The notes under the pieces are model-generated. The model was not told the origin of the DNA. It ran no database searches and worked only from the letters and a program-made list of their open reading frames with translations. 64,000 bases of DNA from Bacillota bacterium (GTDB lineage Bacteria > Bacillota > Clostridia > Oscillospirales > Ruminococcaceae): positions 1-64,000 of the forward strand of contig JAEWRN010000033.1 of NCBI GenBank assembly GCA_023460035.1, in the 5' to 3' direction. Position 1 is the first letter of the stretch, and each line of letters starts with the position of its first letter. Shown here in pieces: positions 33,421 to 41,905 of this stretch. Position numbers and translations under genes: made by a program.

Positions 33421-33998
33421 CTTTCGTTTTCCTCCTCTTGTTTCAGGGCAAAAAGCAGCCCTGTAAAAGCCGTTTGCAGCGCCTTGCGCACTTCGTCCTG
33501 CTGCATGGTGCACTCACCGGTGGCAACCAGTGACGCAATGCCGTGGGTCGTGAACCAAATGCCGGTGTACAGCCGCTGTGCGCGCACGGCGCCCAGCCCG
33601 GTCATGCCTTGCAGTGCCGCAATCACCTCGTCGTCGCCCTGTGTGGTGCCCGCTACCTGCACGGCGCTGGCCCCGTTAAACCCACCGGACATAAACAGCA
33701 ACTGAAACAGGTTTTTTTCGCGCCCGGCAAAGCCGATATAGGTTATGCCCATACCTAAAAAGCCGTCTTCGCCACCCAGCGCCGCCAGCTTTTCGGCATC
33801 AAACAGCTGCTGCGCAGTTTGTACCACTGCCGCGTGCAGCGCCTGCATAGACGAAAACTCGCGAAAAACCGGCTGTACCGAGCACCCAAGGCTGCCCGCC
33901 AAACTGCGCGCATTCAGCGCGTTTGGCCCTTTTTGCCGCACAATTTCAAGAGCCGCTTCTAAAATCGCCTGCCTTGTAATACGCACTTTAGGTGGCAT
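33417..33998 (-). CDS. TetR family regulator
   Basis: 193 residues. The helix-turn-helix is ITRQAILEAALEIVRQKG, then LNARSLAGSLGCSVQPVFREFSSMQAL. The C-terminal domain resembles the TetR subgroup with a WHG-like region (YTGIWFTTHGIASLV). It is translationally coupled to the CPBP protease gene. An interrupted palindrome lies upstream (34014-34051). Confidence 0.88.
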   Translation of the reverse strand: MPPKVRITRQAILEAALEIVRQKGPNALNARSLAGSLGCSVQPVFREFSSMQALHAAVVQTAQQLFDAEKLAALGGEDGFLGMGITYIGFAGREKNLFQLLFMSGGFNGASAVQVAGTTQGDDEVIAALQGMTGLGAVRAQRLYTGIWFTTHGIASLVATGECTMQQDEVRKALQTAFTGLLFALKQEEENER

Positions 33999-34013
33999 CC
34001 GAATCCCTCTTTT

Positions 34014-34051
34014 AATAAATAACGTTTGTTATGTTACGTGTGTTATTCATT
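34014..34051 (-). promoter_or_regulatory. Operator upstream of TetR/CPBP operon
   Basis: AATAAATAAC (34014-34023) and GTTATTCATT (34042-34051) pair with one mismatch across an 18-base spacer that itself contains GTTAT repeats. Position just before the TetR start fits autoregulation. Confidence 0.5.
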
Positions 34052-34094
34052 ATAACAGATATTTTGACGCTGTCAACCGCAACGCAAAAAAACA

Positions 34095-34122
34095 GCACAG
34101 GCCCGGGTACCCGGGCCTGTGC
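34095..34122 (-). terminator. Terminator of ferredoxin-protein gene
   Basis: Perfect 28-bp palindrome with arms GCACAGGCCCGGGT and its complement, followed on the minus strand by GTTTTTTT. It lies 43 bases beyond the 4Fe-4S protein's stop. Confidence 0.85.
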
Positions 34123-34165
34123 CGCTTTTCTATCTGCCTGCGTCTGCTACCGCGCACAGCCATAT

Positions 34166-34867
34166 TTAGTCGCTTAAAATTTCGCCGTCGGTCGCCAGTG
34201 TCACCACCTGCCATGGGATCATTTTGCCGCTGCCTTGCAGCGCGGTTTGCACCGCGTGTTCCAGCCCGCCGCAGCAGGGCACCTCCATGCGCAGCACCCG
34301 AATGCTTTTGATTTCGTTGCGGCGCAAAATTTCAGTGAGCTTTTCCGCATAATCCACCCCGTCCAGCTTTGGGCAGCCGATCAGGGTAATATGGCCTTTC
34401 ATAAAGCGCTCGTGAAAATCGGCCCGCACAAATGCCGTGCAGTCGGCGGCGACAAGCAGCCGCGCACCATTAAAATAAGGGGCATTTACCGGCACCAGTT
34501 TTATTTGTACCGGCCACTGTGCCAGCTGTGACGGGGCTGCCGGTGCCATGGGTGCAACCACTGGCGCCGCGCCGGGCTGCAGGGTTTGCGCGCGGCTGCC
34601 GGGGCAACCCGCAAACGCGGCCACCGCCTTTTTTTGCTGGTGCACCTGCACTGCCGCTTCGTCATACGCCGCGGCTTCGCGCTCGGTAAAGGTAATGGCC
34701 CCGGCAGGGCAGGCGGGCAGGCAGTTTCCAAGGCCGTCACAATAATCGTCACGCAGCAGCTTTGCTTTGCCATCTACCATGCCAATTGCGCCCTCGTGGC
34801 AGGCGGCGGCACAGGCCCCGCAGCCGTTGCATTTTTCTTCGTCTATTTCAATAATTTTACGAATCAT
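34166..34867 (-). CDS. Two-cluster ferredoxin-domain protein
   Basis: 233 residues. The N-terminal bacterial ferredoxin domain has CNGCGACAAAC followed by CP-like ligands (CDGLGNCLPACP), enough for two [4Fe-4S] clusters though the second has lengthened CxxxxC spacing. Residues about 75-125 are an Ala/Pro linker. The C-terminal domain (about 125-225) has Cys-containing motifs LVAADCTAFV, LIGCPKLDG and VPCCGGLEHA, which may bind a further cofactor. Such proteins are usually found beside a Crp-family regulator and hydroxylamine reductase (hcp). The Crp gene is divergent next door and hcp is not in view. Electron transfer in nitrosative-stress handling is inferred. Confidence 0.85.
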   Translation of the reverse strand: MIRKIIEIDEEKCNGCGACAAACHEGAIGMVDGKAKLLRDDYCDGLGNCLPACPAGAITFTEREAAAYDEAAVQVHQQKKAVAAFAGCPGSRAQTLQPGAAPVVAPMAPAAPSQLAQWPVQIKLVPVNAPYFNGARLLVAADCTAFVRADFHERFMKGHITLIGCPKLDGVDYAEKLTEILRRNEIKSIRVLRMEVPCCGGLEHAVQTALQGSGKMIPWQVVTLATDGEILSD

Positions 34868-34954
34868 TCTGGTATCCCCTTCTTGACTTTATGAGTTAAT
34901 TATACTAAACTAATTGCAGTTGTTCGGTTGTTTTTGCAACGAAGGGGGCACGAA

Positions 34955-35620
34955 ATGCAAGAATTTCTTTTTATATTAAAAAAATCGCCGCTCTTTGGCG
35001 GCTTAAAAGAAGAAGAGATTCACACCGTATTAAGTTGCCTGAGTGCCCAAAAAAGCAGTTATCCCAAAAGCTCTTTTATTCTGCGACTGGGTGAAAAGGC
35101 AAAATCGATTGGCCTGCTGCTGAGCGGGCGCGCCTATGTAATGCAGGAGGATTTTTGGGGTAACCGCAATTTGGTGACCGAGCTGACGGCCGGGCAGGTG
35201 TTTGCCGAAAGCTATGCCTGCACCCCCGGCAGCACCTTACAGGTAAGTGTATTGGCAGAGGAGCCCTGCGACGTGTTGTTTTTAGACGCCCAGCGGCTGC
35301 TCACCCTGTGCGCCAGCACCTGTGAGTTTCACATTCAGCTCATTCGCAATTTGGTGAGCATTCTGGCGCAAAAAAACCTGCTGATGAACGAAAAACTGGC
35401 CCATATGGGCCAGCGCACCACCCGCCAAAAGCTGTTGTCGTACCTTTCGGCAGAGGCACAGCGCCACGGCGGGGCCGAATTTGACGTGCCGTTTAACCGC
35501 CAGCAGCTGGCGGATTACCTTTCTGTCGACCGCAGTGCGATGTCGGCAGAGCTTTGCAAAATGCGCGACGAGGAGTTGCTTTGTTTTCGGCGCAGCCATT
35601 TTGTGTTGCTGGGTGGTTAA
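34955..35620 (+). CDS. Crp/Fnr family regulator
   Basis: About 221 residues from the ATG at 34955, with AAGGGGG upstream (an earlier ATG at 34928 lacks a site). The cyclic-nucleotide-binding-like beta-roll spans about 15-125 (LRLGEKAKSIGLLLSGRAYVMQ). The helix-turn-helix lies near 165-195 (FNRQQLADYLSVDRSAMSAELCKM). No N-terminal Cys cluster of the Fnr type is present. It diverges from the two-cluster ferredoxin gene and very likely controls it. Confidence 0.9.
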   Translation: MQEFLFILKKSPLFGGLKEEEIHTVLSCLSAQKSSYPKSSFILRLGEKAKSIGLLLSGRAYVMQEDFWGNRNLVTELTAGQVFAESYACTPGSTLQVSVLAEEPCDVLFLDAQRLLTLCASTCEFHIQLIRNLVSILAQKNLLMNEKLAHMGQRTTRQKLLSYLSAEAQRHGGAEFDVPFNRQQLADYLSVDRSAMSAELCKMRDEELLCFRRSHFVLLGG

Positions 35621-35636
35621 ACCACCCGGCATTTTT

Positions 35637-36950
35637 TTATAACAGCCGCGGGGCACTGCCCGCCGCCAGCCGCTGCATGGCCTTTGTGACGTTTTCGCCA
35701 TTTTGTGCGCCCGCCAGCACCGGCAAGCCACCACCCGCCTGCTGGGGCCGGGCAATATAGGCTTCGCCTGCCGCCGCAAGCAGGGCGGCATCGCTTTGCG
35801 GGTTGCCAAAGGCGGCCGTTTGCACAGCGCCGCAGCGCGCCGCCAGCTTGGCAAGCGCGGTGCCGGCGTCGGCCTGCGCACTGGTAATCTCTAGTTTTTC
35901 ATAGCCCGGGTGCTCTAAATCCGGGTGCTGTGTCAGGGTGAACTGCCCCCTGCAGGGAAGTGCGTCGAGCTGCTGCGAAAGGCGGCTCATTTTTTCTGCC
36001 TGCGCCAGCACAAAAAACGACAAAGCCTGCTCGCCCTGCGGCAGCGGGCCCTCAATACAGCTGTGGTGCGGCAGCCCCGCCAGCGCCTGCCGCAGCTGCA
36101 CCGCCGGGCCCGAAGCGTTGGCCCAGTAAATATGCAGGTGCTCGTGCTGCAAACAGTTGCAAAACACACTTTCGCCGCTTTGTTGCAGCACTTCGTTTAC
36201 CTGCGCGCTGGCCTGTACCGGCAGGGGCGAACAATCAAGGTACTGGTGGGTGCGGGTGTCGTACAGTGCGGCGCCGTTCATCGTAATAAGCGGCAGCGCA
36301 AAATCGACCCCCTGCAACAACGGCAGCAACGTTGCCGGGGTACGATAGCTGGACACCGAAATAAAGGCCCCGCGCTCGATCAGCCGGCAAAGCTGTACCC
36401 GCGCGGTGGGGGTGAGTTCCCCCCCAGGCCCCAGCAGCACCCCGTCGATGCCGCTGACCATCAACAGCCCGCGGCGGCGGTGAGGCAGCGCAACGCTGTT
36501 GACCCCCAGCGAGACCCCAATGCCCAGCAGGGTGTCTACCATGCGGTTCAGCGCAAACAGCCACGGGGCGACATCCTCGCCATGGCTGACGGTGATGGAC
36601 AAAAACACCACGCAGGTGATATAGCTTGCCGTGGGCATGCGCAGCAGCGCCGTGAGGTACAACAGCGGAATGACCGACAGGCTGATGAGCAAAAAGCGCA
36701 AGAGGTCCGCGCCCTGTGGCAGCCACTGCCGCTCTGCCAGCAAGATCACCAGCCCAAATACAGCGCCAAGCACGGTGCCCTTGACCCGGTTGAGCCCGGT
36801 TTTCAGCGAACCGTCACGCGTGGGCTGCATACACAGCAGCGCCGCAATGGCGGAATAAAACGGGGTGCCCGCGCCGCGCAAAAAGTCGATGAAAAAGCAC
36901 AGCAGCACGGCAAGTGCAGATTTCCAGATACGCATCCCTATTTTCGGCAT
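35637..36950 (-). CDS. FUSC-type membrane domain fused to degenerate Cof-like HAD domain
   Basis: 437 residues. Residues 1 to about 150 are an aromatic-acid-exporter (FUSC/ArAE) half: MRIWKSALAVLLCFFID, FYSAIAALLCMQPTRDGSLKTG and several helices. From about 160 the chain is a HAD-IIB (Cof-type) phosphatase fold. Motif I reads SGIDGVLL where D-x-D-G-T-L is expected, so the nucleophile Asp is replaced by Gly. Motif II SSYRT is kept. The late acidic motif is GNPQSDAALL where GD-x-x-ND is usual. The HAD part is therefore probably not a phosphatase and may bind a ligand as a sensor. A fusion of these families is unusual. GGGGG precedes the ATG. Confidence 0.8.
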   Translation of the reverse strand: MPKIGMRIWKSALAVLLCFFIDFLRGAGTPFYSAIAALLCMQPTRDGSLKTGLNRVKGTVLGAVFGLVILLAERQWLPQGADLLRFLLISLSVIPLLYLTALLRMPTASYITCVVFLSITVSHGEDVAPWLFALNRMVDTLLGIGVSLGVNSVALPHRRRGLLMVSGIDGVLLGPGGELTPTARVQLCRLIERGAFISVSSYRTPATLLPLLQGVDFALPLITMNGAALYDTRTHQYLDCSPLPVQASAQVNEVLQQSGESVFCNCLQHEHLHIYWANASGPAVQLRQALAGLPHHSCIEGPLPQGEQALSFFVLAQAEKMSRLSQQLDALPCRGQFTLTQHPDLEHPGYEKLEITSAQADAGTALAKLAARCGAVQTAAFGNPQSDAALLAAAGEAYIARPQQAGGGLPVLAGAQNGENVTKAMQRLAAGSAPRLL

Positions 36951-37445
36951 TGAACCAAACCCCCGTTTGCACCTGTGCGGCCGCTTTTACTTTTTGCAAG
37001 CGCCGCATTTTTTGCAGAATTATATTGTATTATAGCAGAACTTGCACCACTGCGCACGATTGCCCCGTAAAAGCCGCGTTTTTGTGGCGTTGAAAAAGCG
37101 ATTGCCCCTGCCGCGCGGCCCTGAAAAAGCACCTTCTTTTGCCGCAGGGTGCGCGGTGAAAAGAAAGTGCCTTTGTGCGTTTATTTTTCATTTTCCATCA
37201 TACGCCGGGCAGCCGGGCCTGTCAACCGGGCGCTGCTGCCGTGGCCGCACATGCGCTTTTTTGCACCGCTGCCGGCCTGTTGATGCCCTGCCCTGTGCGG
37301 GGCAGTTTTTAACAGTTTTACCCTGCGGCCACAAAGCAAAAGCAAGGGCGGCTTGCAAAAAACGGCCTTGCCGCGCCGTTTGGCCGCCGTTTGGCCGCCA
37401 CGCGGCGGATTGGTGCCGGTGCCGTGCGCGGGTGCCGGCCTTATT
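36951..37445. other. GC-rich intergenic region
   Basis: Nearly 500 bases without a credible gene. A long imperfect hairpin (about 37122-37175, arms around GCACCTTCTTTTGCC and GGTGAAAAGAAAGTGC) followed on the minus strand by TTTTT could terminate transcription from the gene at 37446. A 12-base GC-rich motif (GCCGTTTGGCCG) repeats near 37375-37400. No RNA gene recognised. Confidence 0.4.
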
Positions 37446-37892
37446 TTAATCGTCCAGCTGCGTCAACACCAGATAATCTTTTTTTTCATCCTTCCAAAAA
37501 ACAGAGAACTTTGTTTGCGGCAGAATTTTATCATTCCCTTTTTTTAGATCAATGTCGGTATAGCCTATTTCGTAGTTGACAACGCGCACCAGCTTACCGT
37601 TTTTAAAAAACAAAATCCGGTTTTTATCATCCCTCATTAATTCAGAAACCGTAAATTCCAGCTTGTATTTTTCCTTCAGCCGCGAGCCTGTGCCATATAC
37701 CCCGGCATCACGGTACGCCGCATCCCAACCAAACGGGAACGCCTGTTGGAACGTCAGCGTTTCGTTTTCTGCGGCGATGTTGTGCAGCCACAGCATCAGC
37801 GCAAGGTCTGTGCCGGTAATGGCCTTAAAAGAGAGCAGGGCGAGACAAAGCACCGCGAAGAGCATAGCCACTTTTTTTATTTTTCTTTTCAT
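37446..37892 (-). CDS. Hypothetical exported or membrane-anchored protein
   Basis: 148 residues. A basic N-terminus and hydrophobic stretch (about 7-24) form a signal peptide or anchor. The rest is a small soluble domain with alternating beta-strand pattern (KYKLEFTVSELMRDDKNRILFF, then VVNYEIGYTDIDLKKG). I recognise no family. The gene is less GC-rich than its surroundings and is bordered by repetitive, gene-poor DNA on both sides, which may mean acquisition. Confidence 0.65.
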   Translation of the reverse strand: MKRKIKKVAMLFAVLCLALLSFKAITGTDLALMLWLHNIAAENETLTFQQAFPFGWDAAYRDAGVYGTGSRLKEKYKLEFTVSELMRDDKNRILFFKNGKLVRVVNYEIGYTDIDLKKGNDKILPQTKFSVFWKDEKKDYLVLTQLDD

Positions 37893-37939
37893 GTTTCACC
37901 CCACCATAGCGCCAACGCGCACCGGCTTTTTTATTTTGA

Positions 37940-37999
37940 CGGCAAAGCAAAGCCCCCCCGTAAAGCAAAGGCCCCCCGTAAAGCAAAGGCCCCCCCCGT
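37940..37999. repeat. Three tandem 18-20 bp units with C-tracts
   Basis: Units of the form GTAAAGCAAAGGCCCCCC occur three times in a row, each ending in a run of six to eight C's. They lie in the upstream region of the minus-strand gene ending at 37446, about 50 bases before its start. Homopolymer length differs among copies, so slippage is possible. Confidence 0.7.
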
Positions 38000-38085
38000 A
38001 TAGTATCGGCAAAACAGCTTCTTTTGTCAATATTTGGATTTTGTTCCGCATGCGGCCCCGGCTGCTTTGTGCTGAACACAAAAAA

Positions 38086-38124
38086 CAGGCCCCTGCCGCG
38101 CCAAGTGCACGCGGCAGGGGCCTG
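38086..38124 (-). terminator. Terminator of membrane glycosyltransferase gene
   Basis: CAGGCCCCTGCCGCG pairs with CGCGGCAGGGGCCTG around a nine-base loop. On the minus strand TTTTTT follows. It lies about 50 bases past the glycosyltransferase stop. Confidence 0.85.
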
Positions 38125-38174
38125 CCCGGTCAAACGACCTTATAAGTATTCAACTTTCATCCGCGCCCGCGCAA

Positions 38175-39416
38175 TCAGCGCTGTAGCTCGTTGATTGTAA
38201 CTGACTGCGTGTGGGCAATGGGCTCCCAGTTCTTTTGCTTTTTGACCATGCTGACAAAGGTGATGACCATCCAGCTGAACAAAAACAGCCAGAACGACAA
38301 AATGCTCTTTGCCATGCCGGTCATCGGGGTCTGCTTCATCAGCACGGCGGCAAGTGCCACCACGGCACAGCCCACGGCGCTTGCCAGCACCGAGCCCGCG
38401 GCGAACGCGATAATCAAAAATAAATGCATCGGCACAAGGCGCCCCTGCCAAAGCATCAGGCCGCCGGCAAACACCCCTGCCACGGTGGAGACCACCTGCA
38501 AAATGGGTGATAAGAAGGTGAGGTACATATCAAAGCTCACCATGTCGTGCTGGTCTACCGCGCGGGCAAACAGCCGCCCGCCGTAAAGCTCCAGCCCCTG
38601 CAGGCTGCCGGTCGTCCAGCGGCGGCGCTGCTTCCACGATTGTACAAAGGTCAGCGGCTGTTCGTCGTAAATAATGGCATCGGGCACAAAGTACACCCGC
38701 TCGCCCGCCAGCACGCACTGGGCACTGAACTCATAATCTTCAGTCATGGTGCTGGTGTTCCACCCGCCAAGGCGGCGCAGCAGTTTCGCCGAAACCATAA
38801 ACCCGCTGCCGCCAATCAGTGAGGACAGCCCCAGCACATGGCGGGAACGGTTATAAAAGTGGCTGAGCATCCAGTAGCAGATGGAATAGCAGCCCGACAC
38901 CGCGCTTTGGCGGGGGTTTTTGCTGTCGCGAAAGCCCTGTGCGGCTTGCCCGCCCGCGGCGTAAGCGTCGTTCATGCGGGCAAGGAAATGCGGCTCCACC
39001 AAATTATCGGCGTCCACAATGCACATGGCGTCATAGCCCTCCGGCAGCACGATTTGCGAGACGGCCTGCTGCAGCACGTCCCCCTTGCCGGTCACCTTGC
39101 CTCTGGGTAAAAAGATGCGCGCCCCATGTTGTGCCGCCACACCCCGGGTATTGTCGGTGCAGTTATTGGGCGCAACAATAATGTCATACAGCTCCCGCGG
39201 GTAATTTTGCCGGCTCAAACTGTCCACCAGGTTGCCAATGACCGCCTCTTCGTTGCGGGCAGCCACGACCACGGCAAAGCGCGCCTGCGGGGCTGCTTTT
39301 GGGTAGCTGAGATGGCGGCGCAGGCCCAGCAATGCAATACCGGCAAAATACAAACCGTAGGCGGCCAAAAAGATGCCCGGTACCGAAACAATGAGCAATA
39401 AAATTCTCGGCGTCAT
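38175..39416 (-). CDS. Membrane family 2 glycosyltransferase
   Basis: About 413 residues from the ATG at 39414-39416 (AAAGGAGTG upstream). An N-terminal helix (about 5-28), a GT-A domain with VVVAARNEEAVIG, CIVDADN, TMTEDYEFS and QRRRW, then four C-terminal helices. The ED and QxxRW motifs mark a processive-type enzyme like IcaA or cellulose/hyaluronan synthases, so export of a polysaccharide is possible. No PilZ domain or partner polysaccharide genes are adjacent. The link to the c-di-GMP genes elsewhere in the window is only speculation. Confidence 0.87.
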   Translation of the reverse strand: MTPRILLLIVSVPGIFLAAYGLYFAGIALLGLRRHLSYPKAAPQARFAVVVAARNEEAVIGNLVDSLSRQNYPRELYDIIVAPNNCTDNTRGVAAQHGARIFLPRGKVTGKGDVLQQAVSQIVLPEGYDAMCIVDADNLVEPHFLARMNDAYAAGGQAAQGFRDSKNPRQSAVSGCYSICYWMLSHFYNRSRHVLGLSSLIGGSGFMVSAKLLRRLGGWNTSTMTEDYEFSAQCVLAGERVYFVPDAIIYDEQPLTFVQSWKQRRRWTTGSLQGLELYGGRLFARAVDQHDMVSFDMYLTFLSPILQVVSTVAGVFAGGLMLWQGRLVPMHLFLIIAFAAGSVLASAVGCAVVALAAVLMKQTPMTGMAKSILSFWLFLFSWMVITFVSMVKKQKNWEPIAHTQSVTINELQR

Positions 39417-39585
39417 ACGGATCACTCCTTTGTGTTGTGGGGGGTGCCCCCTGTTTTGTTCTTCGTGTATCAAAACGAGTTGCGTTGCCCAGTTTCTTCA
39501 TTTTTTTGAATCATACCGAATTTTCACGGGGTTTTCAAGTAAATACGCGCCAGAACCCTTTGTACGCCTATACTATATTGTAATT

Positions 39586-39603
39586 TTAACCTATTTTGGT
39601 TAA
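39586..39603. promoter_or_regulatory. Possible operator before CPBP/tadA pair
   Basis: Palindrome TTAACC (39586-39591), six-base spacer, GGTTAA (39598-39603) in an AT-rich promoter-like stretch 50 bases before the CPBP protease start. Confidence 0.35.
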
Positions 39604-39655
39604 GATAAGATGAACTTTAAAAAAATTTTACCGCAAAAGGGGGGGTGGGGCCGGT

Positions 39656-40612
39656 ATGCAGGACAAAAAACTGCGGCGGGACAACCTGTTCTACGCGGCA
39701 AATTTAATTGGCCTTGCGGTGCTGCTTTACCTGTTTCTGGCCGAGCTGCTAAAAACCGCCCTGAACGCCCTTTGCGCCCTTAGCCTGCCGGGCAGCGGGT
39801 TGCAAAACCCCGCCGGGCTGCCGGTGTGGCTTGCAATGCTGCTGAACTGTGTTGCGACCGCCATTAATTTGGGGCTGCCCATTTGGGCGCTGCACAGCTG
39901 GGTAAAGCCGCTGGGCCTGCCCGCTTTGCGCGTTGCAAAGCCCACCGCAAAGCTGGTGAGTACTTGGCTGCCACTGTTTTTATGCTTTACCAGCCTTGGC
40001 AGCGCGGCGTCAAATTTAGTGCGCCTGCTGCTGGGCCTTGGCGGCTATACCCCGCCCGCTGCATTGCAGCTGCCCACCAGCAGCGGTGCTTTGCTGCTGG
40101 CCTTTTTGTCGGTCTGCGTGCTGCCCGCTATTTTTGAAGAACTGCTGTTTCGCGGGCTGATCCAGCGCGCGCTGTCGCCTTACGGCGCGTGGTTTTCCAT
40201 CGTGGTCACCTCGGCGCTGTTTGCGCTGCTGCATTCCGACCTGTCGCAGCTGCCCGCCATTTTTGCGCTGTCGCTGTTTTTGGGCTATGTGTACGCGTTC
40301 ACCAAAAACCTCAGCTACTCTATTTTGCTGCATTTTGCAAACAACCTGTCCGGCTTTGTGCTGCTGTGGGCAAAGCAGCAGATGGACGGTGTCAACGCCT
40401 TTGGCCTTTCGGCCATCCTGTTCAGCGTGTACCTTGGCACCGGTTTTTTGGCGTTGTTTCTTTTGCTGCGCAGCGGCGGGCCGGTGCGGCTGCCGCGCTA
40501 CCCTACCCGCAAAAACCGCATGGGCCGCACCGAACGGCTGCTTAGCGCACCGGTGTTTGCCTTTACGCTGCTGCTGTTAATTGTAATTGTGGTACTGGAG
40601 TATAACCGATGA
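39656..40612 (+). CDS. CPBP-family intramembrane metalloprotease
   Basis: 318 residues with about eight helices. Catalytic motifs: FEELLFRGLIQRAL, ALLHSDLSQLP and LLHFANNLSG. The second motif carries the His that coordinates zinc. GGGGGGTGGGG stands before the ATG. It overlaps the tadA start by four bases (ATGA), so the two are co-translated although functionally unrelated. It is a second CPBP protease, distinct from the one at 32.7 kb. Target unknown. Confidence 0.87.
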   Translation: MQDKKLRRDNLFYAANLIGLAVLLYLFLAELLKTALNALCALSLPGSGLQNPAGLPVWLAMLLNCVATAINLGLPIWALHSWVKPLGLPALRVAKPTAKLVSTWLPLFLCFTSLGSAASNLVRLLLGLGGYTPPAALQLPTSSGALLLAFLSVCVLPAIFEELLFRGLIQRALSPYGAWFSIVVTSALFALLHSDLSQLPAIFALSLFLGYVYAFTKNLSYSILLHFANNLSGFVLLWAKQQMDGVNAFGLSAILFSVYLGTGFLALFLLLRSGGPVRLPRYPTRKNRMGRTERLLSAPVFAFTLLLLIVIVVLEYNR

Positions 40613-41136
40613 CAGAAAAAAACGATGCTTATTTTATGGGCCTTGCGCTAAAGCTGGCAAAACAGGCCGCCGCGCTGGGCGAAGTGCCGGTAGGTGCCGT
40701 GGTGGTGCGCGGCGGCGAAGTGGTGGGCAGCGGCTACAACCGGCGCGAGAGCGGTAAAAACGCGCTGGCCCATGCCGAGCTTGCCGCCATTGACGAAGCC
40801 TGCCGCAATCTTGGCGGCTGGCGGCTTTGGCAGTGCGATTTATACGTGACGCTGGAGCCCTGCCCCATGTGTACCGGCGCCATTATCAACAGCCGTATTG
40901 TGCGGGTAGTGTATGGCGCCAGCGACCCCAAGGCCGGGTGCTGCGGCAGTGTAATTGACTTGACGGCCCTGCCCTTTAACCACAAACCACAGCTGGTGGG
41001 CGGTGTGCGGGCAGAGGAATGCGCAGCGCTGCTGAGCGACTTTTTTAAAACGCTGCGCACTGCGCGCAAAACAGCCCTCACCCCACCACCGCCGCCACCT
41101 GCCGGCAGTACCCCACCCACCGAAGATAACGAATAA
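40609..41136 (+). CDS. tadA: tRNA-specific adenosine deaminase
   Basis: 175 residues. The cytidine-deaminase-like zinc site is HAELAAI (His ligand and catalytic Glu) with PCPMCTGAI (two Cys ligands). EVPVGAVVV and YNRRE fit TadA, which converts the wobble adenosine of tRNA-Arg to inosine and is usually essential. The C-terminal tail (TPPPPPPAGSTPPTE) is an unusual proline-rich addition of about 25 residues. Confidence 0.93.
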   Translation: MTEKNDAYFMGLALKLAKQAAALGEVPVGAVVVRGGEVVGSGYNRRESGKNALAHAELAAIDEACRNLGGWRLWQCDLYVTLEPCPMCTGAIINSRIVRVVYGASDPKAGCCGSVIDLTALPFNHKPQLVGGVRAEECAALLSDFFKTLRTARKTALTPPPPPPAGSTPPTEDNE

Positions 41137-41160
41137 ATTTGGCGACAACTGGCCGCCGCA

Positions 41161-41189
41161 AAAAAACCGGGCAATGCCCGGTTTTTTTA
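41161..41189 (+). terminator. Terminator after tadA
   Basis: ACCGGGCA/TGCCCGGT stem with a short shared loop, A-run before and TTTTTTT after. It ends the CPBP-tadA transcript. Confidence 0.85.
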
Positions 41190-41329
41190 TTTTGCATTGT
41201 TCACAAATAGTTCATTGATTTTTTGTGAGAAAAGTTTTATGATAGGAAAACGCCAGATGCTTAGGCAGCCTAAATATTTGCCTGCCGAAATAATTATTAC
41301 CGCCCTGTGGCGGGAAAGGAGACCCCCAC

Positions 41330-41905
41330 ATGAATGCACCCCGCCCCGAGATGGGCCCTTTTAAAAATGAAACCGACCCCCGCGTGCGGGAGCTGTTTCA
41401 GGCCGCGGCCGAAATTCGCGACCTGTTTATCAACTACTCCCCGCTGCCGGAGCTGAGCCAGGGCCAGTTTAATCTGATGCGGCACCTGTATATTTTTGAA
41501 ATGCACGGCTGCAACATGCCGCACCTGCCGCCAGGTACTTACGACGCGCAGGAGCACGGGCTGAAAATCACCGCGCTTGCCGGGCTGATGCGCAATGCAC
41601 CGCCCACCATCAGCCAGAAAGTGGATGAATTGGAGGCGCTGGGATACATTCAGCGCCGCCGCGGTAAAGCTGACCGCCGGGCCGTTTACGTTTCGCTGAC
41701 CGACGAGGGCCGCAACCTGGTAAAAGAGGCCGTGCGGCTTTACGACCACCTTGGCCGCAAGGTCGTTAACCGCCTTGGCGAAGAACAGGTGAACACCTTC
41801 ATTGCCACATTGCACGACCTGAAAACTGCGATTACTGCCGAGCAAGACCATTTTTCAGCCGAATTTGCGCGGCGGTTTGCCGCCCTAAAGGAGAACAAGC
41901 TATGA
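41330..41905 (+). CDS. MarR family regulator
   Basis: 191 residues with AAAGGAGA upstream. The winged helix is LKITALAGLMRNAPPTISQKVDELEALGYIQRRRGKADRRAVYVSLT, divided here as recognition helix PTISQKVDELE and the wing KADRRAVYVSL. It overlaps the first exporter gene by four bases, so it is the operon's own regulator. A short inverted repeat AGGCA/TGCCT (about 41262-41283) upstream may be part of its operator. Confidence 0.9.
   Translation: MNAPRPEMGPFKNETDPRVRELFQAAAEIRDLFINYSPLPELSQGQFNLMRHLYIFEMHGCNMPHLPPGTYDAQEHGLKITALAGLMRNAPPTISQKVDELEALGYIQRRRGKADRRAVYVSLTDEGRNLVKEAVRLYDHLGRKVVNRLGEEQVNTFIATLHDLKTAITAEQDHFSAEFARRFAALKENKL

Noticed and set aside
37940..37999. Repeats resembling a CRISPR array
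   Set aside because: The units are contiguous with no unique spacers and end in C-runs. There are only three, and no cas genes are present.
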